Source: JAFAMS01 sp963715815 (GTDB lineage Bacteria; Vulcanimicrobiota; Vulcanimicrobiia; Vulcanimicrobiales; Vulcanimicrobiaceae). Taken from it: a stretch of 64,000 bases of DNA. Below the pieces are notes generated by a model that saw only the letters and a list, made by a program, of their open reading frames with translations, had not been told where the DNA came from and did not search any database. A program made the position numbers and the translations under genes. The stretch is from assembly GCA_963715815.1 (NCBI GenBank), contig OY970278.1, positions 62,001-126,000 of the forward strand, written 5' to 3'. Of this stretch, positions 50,876 through 58,511 are shown piece by piece. Positions within the stretch are counted from its first letter, which is position 1; each line of letters begins with the position of its first letter.

Positions 50876-51478
50876 ATGACGGCTGCGCTGCCGAATTTCG
50901 AACCCGTAACATCAGTTGACGAAGTCGGCGAGTTGCTTGCACATGCGCTCGCCGACGACGTCGACTTGGCGTTCGAGCAAGTCGTGCGCACCTATCAAGA
51001 TCGCATCGTCACCGTGGCGGCGCGGGCGCTCGGCGACCGGCAGCGTGCCGAAGAGGTCGCGCAAGACGTCTTCGTGCGCGCCTACCGCGCACTACGGACA
51101 TACGATCGGCCGCGGATTCGCAAGCTGCGCCTGCGTTCATGGTTGTACGCGATCACGCTCAACCTGATTCGCAATGCGGTTCGCGGGAAGCGCTTGCGTA
51201 CGGTCGGCCTGGAACGCGATGACGGCAGCGCGCGACCGATCGCGGATCCGAAACCAACACCTGAATCGCAAGCCGAGACTAAATATGAGTGGCAGCTCGT
51301 CGGCGGCGCGATCGCACAACTCTCGCCAAAATTACGCGACGCATTCGTCTTGCGTTACGTTGAGGAGCTTTCGTATGACGAGATCGCAGATGCGCTCTCG
51401 CAGCCCCTCGGAACGGTCAAGGCCAATGCACATCGCGGCCTGATGAACGTCCGCGTTTTCCTGGAGGAACAATCATGA
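50876..51478 (+). CDS. ECF-type RNA polymerase sigma factor
   Basis: A 200-residue sigma-70 family member. Region 2 spans about 35-105 ('AFEQVVRTYQDRIVTVAARA', 'EEVAQDVFVRAYRALRTYDR', 'SWLYAITLNLIRNAVR') and region 4 about 145-195 ('LRDAFVLRYVEELSYDEIAD', 'PLGTVKANAHRGLMNVRVFL'). The stop overlaps the alkyltransferase ATG by 4 nt. ECF factors usually share an operon with an anti-sigma factor; here the partner position holds a DNA-repair protein with a zinc sensor domain and, upstream, a membrane peptide. Confidence 0.95.
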   Translation: MTAALPNFEPVTSVDEVGELLAHALADDVDLAFEQVVRTYQDRIVTVAARALGDRQRAEEVAQDVFVRAYRALRTYDRPRIRKLRLRSWLYAITLNLIRNAVRGKRLRTVGLERDDGSARPIADPKPTPESQAETKYEWQLVGGAIAQLSPKLRDAFVLRYVEELSYDEIADALSQPLGTVKANAHRGLMNVRVFLEEQS

Positions 51479-52263
51479 CCGAACGTCTGCGCCAGTGTCT
51501 GGACGACTTTCGCGCGAACACCCAATGCACGGCATCGCCCGAGTTTGCTTCGGCGACGCTCGACCGTCTTGGACTCGCGGATCGCTACACGACGCTCGAA
51601 AGCGCGATCGGTCCGGTCTACGTTGCCTGGAATCCGCGCGGAGTCTCCGCGATTCGTCAAGCCGATGATACGGAAGGCTTTGAACGCTGGTTCCGCAAGC
51701 GCTTCGCGCGCCGCGCGCTTCCGGCGACGAGTACTCCACAGATCGTCAACGACGTTCGCCGCGCGCTTGCGGGTGAAAACGTGCAGCTCGACATCGACCT
51801 TCGCGACTGCACGCCGTTCGAGGCCGCCGTCTTGCGCAAGGCGCAAGAGATTCCGAGCGGGCATGCACGCCCGTATGCGTGGGTGGCACGCGAGCTGAAC
51901 AATCCGCGCGCGGTGCGCGCCGTCGGCAGCGCACTCGCGAAGAACCCCGTACCGCTGCTCATTCCGTGTCATCGCGTCGTCCGCAGCGACTATACCTCAG
52001 GGGATTACGTCTTCGGTGTCGCCGCGAAAGACGCGTTGCTCGAACACGAAGGGCTGCACATGCACGAGATCGAGGCGCTGGCGCGTCGCGGTGTACGCTA
52101 CATCGGCCTACCGGAAGATAATTGCTTCTGCCTGCCGTCGTGCGGCGGAGATTTGATCGAACGCTTAGACGCGCATGAGCCGCACGTTGAATTGCACAGC
52201 GTTGACGAGGCTCTTGCGATGGGTCTCGAGCCGTGCGCGACGTGCCGTCCTATTGCGGCCTAG
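51475..52263 (+). CDS. Methylated-DNA alkyltransferase fused to an Ada-type zinc domain
   Basis: A 262-residue repair protein. Residues about 105-190 are the O6-alkylguanine alkyltransferase domain with active-site Cys in 'LLIPCHRVVRSDYTSGDYVF' and helix 'AVRAVGSALAKNPVP'. From about 205 comes a complete Ada metal domain: 'NCFCLPSCGG' and 'LEPCATCRP' give the four zinc Cys, the first of which accepts methyl from phosphotriesters in Ada. The order is the reverse of E. coli Ada and the AraC-type DNA-binding part is missing. Residues 1-100 are an extension with early Cys. ATG 51475 overlaps the sigma factor stop. Confidence 0.9.
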   Translation: MTERLRQCLDDFRANTQCTASPEFASATLDRLGLADRYTTLESAIGPVYVAWNPRGVSAIRQADDTEGFERWFRKRFARRALPATSTPQIVNDVRRALAGENVQLDIDLRDCTPFEAAVLRKAQEIPSGHARPYAWVARELNNPRAVRAVGSALAKNPVPLLIPCHRVVRSDYTSGDYVFGVAAKDALLEHEGLHMHEIEALARRGVRYIGLPEDNCFCLPSCGGDLIERLDAHEPHVELHSVDEALAMGLEPCATCRPIAA

Positions 52264-52312
52264 CGCACACACGAAGCAACAGGTCTGACCATTCCGCATG
52301 AAATAGTGTGAA

Positions 52313-52332
52313 GACCTCGCCACAGGGAGGTC
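52313..52332 (+). promoter_or_regulatory. Hairpin covering the lipoprotein ribosome site
   Basis: GACCTC (52313-52318) pairs perfectly with GAGGTC (52327-52332). The second arm is part of the ribosome-binding site GGGAGG of the beta-propeller lipoprotein (ATG 52337). Base pairing would hide the site and could lower translation. Stem is short (6 bp). Confidence 0.4.
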
Positions 52333-52336
52333 GCAC

Positions 52337-54118
52337 ATGCGCGCGTTGCAGATCGCTGGAATCGTTCTCGTTGCTGGTTCTATCTTCGCAGGGTGCGGGG
52401 GTGGTGGGTCATCGAATCCACACGGCACCAGCAGCGGCAACACTTCGAGCAAGGGCGCGCAGTATACCGTAAAGGTCAAGATTCCGTCAGCATCCGGAAG
52501 CTCATCGAACGCCGTACGCCGCGCGAAGTACGTATCTCCGTCGGTGCAGTCGATCGTCGTGCAGATCTTCAGCGGCTCGACGCAAATCGTACAAGGCGAT
52601 AACTATGTGAACGTCACGGCGACCGGCTCGAATGGCGCAAGTGGCTGCGCGAGCGGTGCCGGCGGCGTGACGTGTACGGTCGTCGTTAATGCATCGATCG
52701 CCACTGCCGGAACATACACGGTCGTCGTCGCTACGTACGACGCGCAGCAAACTGCAACGTGCGCGCCATCGGGCACGCCGGCGTGCTCAGGCAATTTACT
52801 ATCGATCTCGAACCTGCCGCAAGACGTTACTCCGGGCAGCACGATCAGTCTGACGCTCGGGGGAATCCCCGCATATTTGCAGCCGGTCGAGCTCCTTTCG
52901 GGCTACATCTCCGCCCAGGGCAGCGCGATTACCGTTTACGGTCCCGGCCCGCAGACGGTTTCCTTCGAGTTTCTCGATGCAGACCACAACGTCATAATCG
53001 GCGCGGGGGCGCCGAGTGTCACGTCGCTCGGCAACACTGCAAGCACACTGACCGCGACGGTGACGACAAGCGGCGGATCGGGACTCTACACGCTGCACCT
53101 AGCGCCCGTGACGACACTGGTTGGCGGAGTTCAAGTCGTGCAGAGCGGGACGGTATCACCGGCATTTTCGGTTGCGGTCCCGAACACGTCGCTGACCGCG
53201 AATGTCGTTTTGCCGATCGCGATTACGCACAGTGTCCTCTACGTTTCGGGTAGCCCACCGTCGCCGCCGGGAACGGATTCGATTTACGTTTATTTCGACG
53301 GGAACACGACGCCGTCATACAACGTGTACGACACGGGCTATACTCCGCTAAACATAGCAACCGATATCAGCGGAAACGTATGGGGCACAGACTACGGCAA
53401 TAACAAGGTCATCGAATTTAGCGCGCAGCCGGCGTCGCCACCGAATGAAAATGATCCCAGTCCGGGGCCCTCGGGGTTCGCGGAACCGTACGTAATCGCA
53501 TTCGATTCATCCGGAGATGCGTTCGTCGGGAACGGCTCTCCGCGCGGTGTCGTCCAATTCAACGCGCCCTCGCCGCAAAATACACCGGACTTTGCTAGCT
53601 CTATGTTCACGTACTCGTCGGATCCGAATCTCGATCCGCAAGGCATCGCTTTCAACGAGAGCAACGGAATGATTTACGTGAGTTACTACAACTCATCGAG
53701 TTCGCAATTTTCCGTCGTCGGCTACCCCGGAGGCTCGAGCTCGGGGACGACGCTTTACGGACCGGGCAGCACGTCGACGAACGGAGTCGCGATCGATCCG
53801 CTACACGGCTACATCTGGTTCGTAGCCGGCACAAGCGTCGTCGAGATCAATCCGGCAGGCACGCAAATCACCTCGATTACGGGCGGCAGCCCGGCCGGCG
53901 TTGCGACCGATTCGCTCGGAAACGTTTTCGTCACGAATTCGGGTGGAGGCATCAAGGAATACGCGGCGCCATCTTTCTCGTCGCCGACGACAATTGGATC
54001 GGTGGTCTCACCCGTGAGCGTAGCCGTTTATCCGAACTCGGTCATTGGAATCAAGAGTCCCGTCGGCGTCCTCCCGAATCCAACGCCGTCACCAATTCCG
54101 ATTCCGACCCCGAGTTAA
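52337..54118 (+). CDS. Lipoprotein with beta-propeller (NHL-like) repeats
   Basis: A 593-residue lipoprotein. Signal 'MRALQIAGIVLVAGSIFAGC' with lipobox Cys at 20, then a Gly/Ser linker and an N-terminal domain containing 'RRAKYVSPSVQSIVVQIFSG'. The C-terminal half has propeller-like repeats: 'ATDISGNVWGTDYGNNKVIE', 'FDSSGDAFVGNGSPRGVVQF', 'IDPLHGYIWFVAGTSVVEIN', 'TDSLGNVFVTNSGGGIKEYA'. It ends in a Pro-rich tail 'NPTPSPIPIPTPS'. Large, likely surface-exposed; role unknown. This type of protein seems common in WPS-2 bacteria, which is one reason for the lineage guess. Confidence 0.85.
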   Translation: MRALQIAGIVLVAGSIFAGCGGGGSSNPHGTSSGNTSSKGAQYTVKVKIPSASGSSSNAVRRAKYVSPSVQSIVVQIFSGSTQIVQGDNYVNVTATGSNGASGCASGAGGVTCTVVVNASIATAGTYTVVVATYDAQQTATCAPSGTPACSGNLLSISNLPQDVTPGSTISLTLGGIPAYLQPVELLSGYISAQGSAITVYGPGPQTVSFEFLDADHNVIIGAGAPSVTSLGNTASTLTATVTTSGGSGLYTLHLAPVTTLVGGVQVVQSGTVSPAFSVAVPNTSLTANVVLPIAITHSVLYVSGSPPSPPGTDSIYVYFDGNTTPSYNVYDTGYTPLNIATDISGNVWGTDYGNNKVIEFSAQPASPPNENDPSPGPSGFAEPYVIAFDSSGDAFVGNGSPRGVVQFNAPSPQNTPDFASSMFTYSSDPNLDPQGIAFNESNGMIYVSYYNSSSSQFSVVGYPGGSSSGTTLYGPGSTSTNGVAIDPLHGYIWFVAGTSVVEINPAGTQITSITGGSPAGVATDSLGNVFVTNSGGGIKEYAAPSFSSPTTIGSVVSPVSVAVYPNSVIGIKSPVGVLPNPTPSPIPIPTPS

Positions 54119-54618
54119 GGCTTCTCGTCGTCTTCGGGAGTTGGTCGTATTGCAAGATACGTCACGACGTCCCACGCGTTACGTATGCCGATGAAGACAA
54201 GCAGAAACGTCGCTGCGGCGAGTGCGAACAACACGATTCTTGGCGAATGCACTAAGAACAGTCCCGATCCGAATATCGCCAGATACGCAATACAGGGCAA
54301 AACTGCGTACCAAATCCAATCGTCCAGTTCCGCGCGATACGAGGTGAGGCCCCACGTCCTCACCGCGATGCGGCCGATGTAGACCGAACCGACGAGTCCA
54401 AGCAATGCGATCGCACTACCGGGAACCCAGAGCGAATGAAACGGCGCAAGAAGTATTCCCGAGACTAAGAGCGCCGCGCAGAAATGATAGACGGTCGGCG
54501 TACTGAACGTCGAGAGGCCGTCTTCGGGTCTCGGCCTGTTTCTAATCGCGTCCGTAACAAGCGTGATGACGACGAACATCAAGCCCGTCAGCGCTGCCGC
54601 CGACGAGCCCATCATCAC
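54115..54618 (-). CDS. Small integral membrane protein
   Basis: A 167-residue protein with about four or five membrane segments ('GSSAAALTGLMFVVITLVTD', 'FCAALLVSGILLAPFHSLWV', 'IALLGLVGSVYIGRIAV', 'ALAAATFLLVFIGI'). 'ALTGLMFVV' matches a common family of uncharacterised membrane proteins whose N-terminus usually contains 'W.NFY...'; that sequence lies upstream in frame ('GAWSNFY') but without a standard start codon, so GTG 54618 may not be the true start. It lies just past the Ku gene and overlaps the beta-propeller gene end by 4 nt. Confidence 0.7.
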   Translation of the reverse strand: MMMGSSAAALTGLMFVVITLVTDAIRNRPRPEDGLSTFSTPTVYHFCAALLVSGILLAPFHSLWVPGSAIALLGLVGSVYIGRIAVRTWGLTSYRAELDDWIWYAVLPCIAYLAIFGSGLFLVHSPRIVLFALAAATFLLVFIGIRNAWDVVTYLAIRPTPEDDEKP

Positions 54619-54645
54619 GTAGAAGTTAGACCACGCGCCGATCGG

Positions 54646-55497
54646 CTATGCCGCCGACCGCTTACGCGTCTTCTTGGCGCCGTTCTTCTTACGCGCACTT
54701 GCTGCGCCGCGGCCCTTCTTCGATTCCTCGATGCTGCGTTGGAGCACGTCCATGAGGTTGACGACGTTCGTCGCTTCCGGCGCCTTGGCGCGGGCCGCCG
54801 GAATCGCCTTGCCTTTGGCTCGCGCTTCGACGAGCGCCAACAGCTTCTCGCGATACGTATCCTCGAATACTTCCGGCTTGAATTCCGAGGTCATCGTGTC
54901 AATGAGCAGCTTCGCGACCTTCATCTCGGCGGGTGGAACTTCGGCTTTGAGCGGCGGGAATGCGAAGTCGGACTGATCGACCAGCTCTTCGTTGAAGTGC
55001 ATCAACTCGAGTACGAGCGCGTCGCCGTTCGGTTTAACTGCGGCGAGATGCTCGCGATTGCGCAGAACGACTTTCGCAATGCCGACCTTGTTCGCGTCGC
55101 GCAGCGCGTCGCGTAAGAGCGCGTACGCGTGGCTGCCCTTTTTCTCGGGCTCGAGATAATACGGCGTGTCGAAGAACATCGGATTGATCTCATCGAGATC
55201 GCAGAACTGCACGATGTCTACCGACTGCGTGTTTTCGGCGTCGAGGCGCTTGAGCTCGTCATCACTGAACGTCACCCACTCGCCCTTTTCGTACTCGTAG
55301 CCGCGCACAATCTCGCTGCGGGGGACTTCTTTGTCTTCACGCTCGCAAAACGTGCGATAGCGAATACGCGAGTCATCCTTCTTGTGGATGAAGTTGAAGC
55401 TAATATCGCTCGAGCGCGAGCGCACGGCGGTGAAGAGTTTCACCGGGATCGTGACGAGCCCGAAATTTATAGCGCCCGACCAGATTGCGTGTGCCAC
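54646..55497 (-). CDS. ku: Ku protein (non-homologous end joining)
   Basis: A 283-residue bacterial Ku homologue that binds DNA ends as a homodimer and recruits LigD. The N-terminus 'MAHAIWSGAINFGLVTIPVK' and 'ISFNFIHKKDDSRIRYRTFC' are diagnostic, followed by 'EVPRSEIVRGYEYEKGEWVT' and 'KKGSHAYALLRDALRD'. The C-terminus is Lys/Arg-rich ('KKNGAKKTRKRSAA'), as seen in Ku proteins that extend DNA contacts. It lies 3 nt after the LigD polymerase gene, so both are coexpressed. Confidence 0.96.
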   Translation of the reverse strand: MAHAIWSGAINFGLVTIPVKLFTAVRSRSSDISFNFIHKKDDSRIRYRTFCEREDKEVPRSEIVRGYEYEKGEWVTFSDDELKRLDAENTQSVDIVQFCDLDEINPMFFDTPYYLEPEKKGSHAYALLRDALRDANKVGIAKVVLRNREHLAAVKPNGDALVLELMHFNEELVDQSDFAFPPLKAEVPPAEMKVAKLLIDTMTSEFKPEVFEDTYREKLLALVEARAKGKAIPAARAKAPEATNVVNLMDVLQRSIEESKKGRGAASARKKNGAKKTRKRSAA

Positions 55498-55500
55498 TGT

Positions 55501-56388
55501 TTACCCCCAGAGCTTGCGTGCTTTTTGAAGCGCCCGTTCGAGGCGCTGCCCGCGCCATTGTCCCTTCCAGGCGTCGCCGTCTTTCCGGAGGAGCGCCGGC
55601 ACCGTTTCGAGATTCCAGCGTTCCCATTCTTTTGATGGATCCGGGACCCGCTTCTTGCGAAGCTTCTCGACCTGCGGCCAAGTCAGCGGGAACGAGACCG
55701 GAGCCCCATCCCGTGCTCGCACCGCGAACGGCGGTACCAGCGTCTTTCCCCGGCCGACCTGGACATAGTCAAGATAGACCGTGCCGGAAGGACGTCTGCG
55801 CACCGACCTTTCGAGCGTCGTCGTCTCCGGGGCCTGTTCGTGGATGCGCCGTCCGAGCAGCTCCGAGAAGCCTTTGATTACTTCGTAATCGTAGCTGGGC
55901 TCGAGGGGGACGATGACGTGCAGCCCACTGCCGCCCGTCGTCTTCACCAGCGCCTTGAGTCCGATCTCAAGGACGGTGTCGCGGAAGAGTAACGCGACGC
56001 TGCACAGTGTCGCCAGTGTACACTCGTCGCCGCGATCGAGATCGATCAAGAGAAAGTCCGGATGATCGAGTTTCGGTTCGCGCGACGTCCAGACGTGCAG
56101 CGTGATCGCAGCGAGATTCGCAACGTATGCCAGCGTCGCTTCGTCGTCGCACATCATGAACTCAACTTTGCCGGTGCGGCCGTATTCGGTTTGGACGTGA
56201 ACGGTCGGAACCCAATCCGGAAGTCCCTTGGGAATCTGCTTCTCCCACCAGCCGGGTTTGTCGATGCCGTTCGGATAGCGCTCGAGCGTGAGCGGACGGC
56301 CCTTCGTGTACGGAAGAATGTAGGGCGCAACTGTACGGTAGTATGCGATCAGTTGACCCTTCGTGATCTTGTCTTTGGGGAAAATCAC
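55501..56388 (-). CDS. ligD: LigD polymerase (primase-polymerase) domain as a separate ORF
   Basis: A 295-residue archaeo-eukaryotic primase-type polymerase that fills gaps during end joining. Motifs: 'VEFMMCDDEATLAYVANLAA', 'DFLLIDLDRGDECTLA' (catalytic Asp pair), 'KTTGGSGLHVIVPLEPSYDY' and 'GTVYLDYVQVGRGKTLVPPF'. The usual first strand ('AVTNLDKV') lies just upstream in frame but has no ATG, GTG or TTG before a stop at about 56478; the GTG at 56388 would drop it. The upstream ligase ORF ends only 62 nt away in another frame, so this may be the separated POL end of a single PE-LIG-POL LigD. Confidence 0.88.
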   Translation of the reverse strand: MIFPKDKITKGQLIAYYRTVAPYILPYTKGRPLTLERYPNGIDKPGWWEKQIPKGLPDWVPTVHVQTEYGRTGKVEFMMCDDEATLAYVANLAAITLHVWTSREPKLDHPDFLLIDLDRGDECTLATLCSVALLFRDTVLEIGLKALVKTTGGSGLHVIVPLEPSYDYEVIKGFSELLGRRIHEQAPETTTLERSVRRRPSGTVYLDYVQVGRGKTLVPPFAVRARDGAPVSFPLTWPQVEKLRKKRVPDPSKEWERWNLETVPALLRKDGDAWKGQWRGQRLERALQKARKLWG

Positions 56389-56450
56389 TTTGTCGAGATT
56401 GGTGACGGCGAGCGTGCGTTTCCCAACCGCTAGCGCCGTCTTCGCGCTCG

Positions 56451-58070
56451 CTATGCGACTTCGTCGTGCGGGACTTCAGCCTCGCGTACGACGCCCTTTG
56501 CGTCTTTGTCCTCGCGCAATCCCATGAATGCGGGATGGCGCAGGTTGCCTTCATCCGTCCACTCCGTAAAGCGCACTTCGCAGACGAGTTCCGGTGAAAC
56601 CCAATGCGCGGGCGCAGCCGATTTCGGCGGCGTCGTTGCAAAGGGGGACGTCTTACGCTCGAGCTTCACCAAGCGTTTGTGGAGCGCGGCGAGCAGCTTC
56701 GCATCGAAACCCGTGCCGACGTGTCCGGCGTACATCAGCTTACCCTTTTGGTAATAGCCGACGATCAGTGCACCAAATCCCGAACGGCTGCCGCGCGGAT
56801 CGGTGAATCCGCCAACTACGAATTCCTGACGCTTCTGCGTTTTGATCTTCAGCCACGTGCGCGTGCGGCGTCCCGACTCGTATTCGGAGTCGCGGCGCTT
56901 AGCCATGATGCCTTCGAGGCCACGCTTTTCGGCGAGCGCGAAAAGTTTTTTGCCGTCGCCGATGACATGCTTCGAGAAAATGACGCGGTGCCCGTCGACG
57001 ATTAGTCCTTCGAGAATCTTCTTGCGCTCTTCGAGCGGGAGTTTGCGTACGTCACGTCCGTCGGCAAAGAGCACGTCGAACGCTGCATACGCGATCTCGC
57101 CGCCGCCGACGGGGCGGCGCGGCCCTCGAATACTTTCGATGCGGTTCTGTAGGCGTTGAAATGACGAGCGGCCCTTGTCGTCGAGCGCAACGATTTCGCC
57201 GTCGACGATGATTGGCAGCGAGCGAAACGCCCCTCCGATATCGGCAAGCTCGGGAAATTTGCTCAAAAGATCTTTGGCATTGCGCGATGTCAGCTTGACC
57301 GTGCCATCCGATTCGATCGTCGCCAAGGCGCGAAAGCCGTCCCATTTGATCTCGAAGAGCCATTCGTTGTCGTCGAACGGGGCATCGACGGCCGTCGCCA
57401 GCTGGATGCCGGATATTATGGGAAGCTTAACTGGCTTAAGAGGACGTTGCGACTTGCCTTTTTTAGGCGGACTTATCCACTTCTTCACAGTGCGGCTGTG
57501 AGCAATTTGTTCGATCGTCTTGTGGCTGACGACGCTCTTGGGCTGGTCGTCGACGCTCCATTTAGGGTCGACGTAACGGTCTTTATCCTTGATCAGCAGC
57601 CAAGGCTCACCGCTTTCACCACCGCGCGCTCGTATTTTTACGAGCGTGAATTCGCCTTTGAGCTTGTGCCCGTGCAAGATGAATTTGATCTTGCCTTTTT
57701 TGATTTCTTTTGCGGGATCTTCGCCTTCTGCGAGCTCGTATGTACCCTCATCCCATATTATGACGGGACCGGCGCCGTAATGGCCATCCGGGATGATGCC
57801 TTCGAATTTGCGATATTCAAAGGGATGATCCTCAACGTGCATCGCGAGACGCTTCTCGCCAATCTCGCGCGACGGACCCTTGGGAACGGCCCACGATGCG
57901 AGCACGCCGTCTGCTTCAAGGCGAAAATCATAGTGCAAGCGCGTCGCATCGTGTTTTTGAATGACGAATACCAGCTTGCCCCGACTCTTGCGAACCTTGC
58001 CGGCCGGCTCCGGGGTCGCCTTGAAATCGCGCTTGCGATTGTACTCCTTGAGCTGGTTGCTCTTGGGCAT
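56451..58070 (-). CDS. ligD: LigD phosphoesterase and ATP-dependent DNA ligase domains
   Basis: A 539-residue two-domain protein. The phosphoesterase domain (about 35-190) has 'QKHDATRLHYDFRLEADGVL' and 'EYRKFEGIIPDGHYGAGPVI'. The ATP-dependent ligase domain (about 210-530) has the nucleotide-binding Lys in 'FEIKWDGFRALA', 'LPIIVDGEIVALDDKG', 'KRGLEGIMAKRRDSEYESGR' and the OB-fold end. Start ATG 58070 has a TAGGA site; longer upstream frame is spurious. The C-terminus stops 62 nt before the polymerase ORF. Together with Ku it forms the end-joining operon. Confidence 0.95.
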   Translation of the reverse strand: MPKSNQLKEYNRKRDFKATPEPAGKVRKSRGKLVFVIQKHDATRLHYDFRLEADGVLASWAVPKGPSREIGEKRLAMHVEDHPFEYRKFEGIIPDGHYGAGPVIIWDEGTYELAEGEDPAKEIKKGKIKFILHGHKLKGEFTLVKIRARGGESGEPWLLIKDKDRYVDPKWSVDDQPKSVVSHKTIEQIAHSRTVKKWISPPKKGKSQRPLKPVKLPIISGIQLATAVDAPFDDNEWLFEIKWDGFRALATIESDGTVKLTSRNAKDLLSKFPELADIGGAFRSLPIIVDGEIVALDDKGRSSFQRLQNRIESIRGPRRPVGGGEIAYAAFDVLFADGRDVRKLPLEERKKILEGLIVDGHRVIFSKHVIGDGKKLFALAEKRGLEGIMAKRRDSEYESGRRTRTWLKIKTQKRQEFVVGGFTDPRGSRSGFGALIVGYYQKGKLMYAGHVGTGFDAKLLAALHKRLVKLERKTSPFATTPPKSAAPAHWVSPELVCEVRFTEWTDEGNLRHPAFMGLREDKDAKGVVREAEVPHDEVA

Positions 58071-58074
58071 GATC

Positions 58075-58188
58075 CTACTTACCCCACAAGGTGCCGTTCG
58101 AGTTCCATGGCTGCCAGACGAAGAGGCCGACCACGATGACGGCGATCGCGATGAGGACCGCAACGTATACGGGATTGCGCGGCTGCAC
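58075..58188 (-). CDS. 37-residue single-helix membrane peptide upstream of ligD
   Basis: A GTG-started frame of 37 codons ending 4 nt before the ligD ATG. It reads 'RNPVYVAVLIAIAVIVVGLF' then 'VWQPWNSNGTLWGK', one hydrophobic helix and a polar tail. No strong ribosome site is visible and the start is uncertain. The placement on the same strand and the clear membrane helix support a real small protein; function unknown. It is divergent from another small membrane protein gene starting 42 nt away. Confidence 0.5.
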   Translation of the reverse strand: MQPRNPVYVAVLIAIAVIVVGLFVWQPWNSNGTLWGK

Positions 58189-58229
58189 GGCGGCGGTTTC
58201 GCCGCCACACCGGCGAATACAGGCCACCG

Positions 58230-58511
58230 ATGTGGGCTCTGATCGGAATCATCCTGGCGCTCGGCGGCGCGGCACTCGGTTTGGCGCGCAGCCGCACCGA
58301 CAAGCCTGGGTATTTTGAATCGGAAGTGTATACGCTCTCGGCGATCTCGCACCGGCGTTTCGCAACCGCGAGCCTGGCGTTCGCAGGCCTCTTCGCAATC
58401 CTCGGTGCCTTTCCGATTATCCCGATCTTCCCGGTCTTTGCGGCCTACGTGGTCCTCGCCGTGCTGTACATAACGACGTTTGCGCGCGGGGCACAAGGAG
58501 AGGACGAGTGA
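58230..58511 (+). CDS. Small membrane protein, hypothetical
   Basis: A 93-residue protein with a short N-terminal helix ('WALIGIILALGGAALGLA'), a loop, and two adjacent hydrophobic helices ('TASLAFAGLFAILGAFPIIP' and 'VFAAYVVLAVLYITTFA'). No family is recognised. The end overlaps the DUF255 gene by 4 nt, so the two are coupled; perhaps it anchors or assists the thioredoxin-fold protein, but this is inference. Confidence 0.78.
   Translation: MWALIGIILALGGAALGLARSRTDKPGYFESEVYTLSAISHRRFATASLAFAGLFAILGAFPIIPIFPVFAAYVVLAVLYITTFARGAQGEDE

Noticed and set aside
58071..58496. N-terminal extension of the LigD ligase frame
   Set aside because: It covers two small membrane genes and lacks any domain; ATG 58070 has a ribosome site and the normal LigD start.
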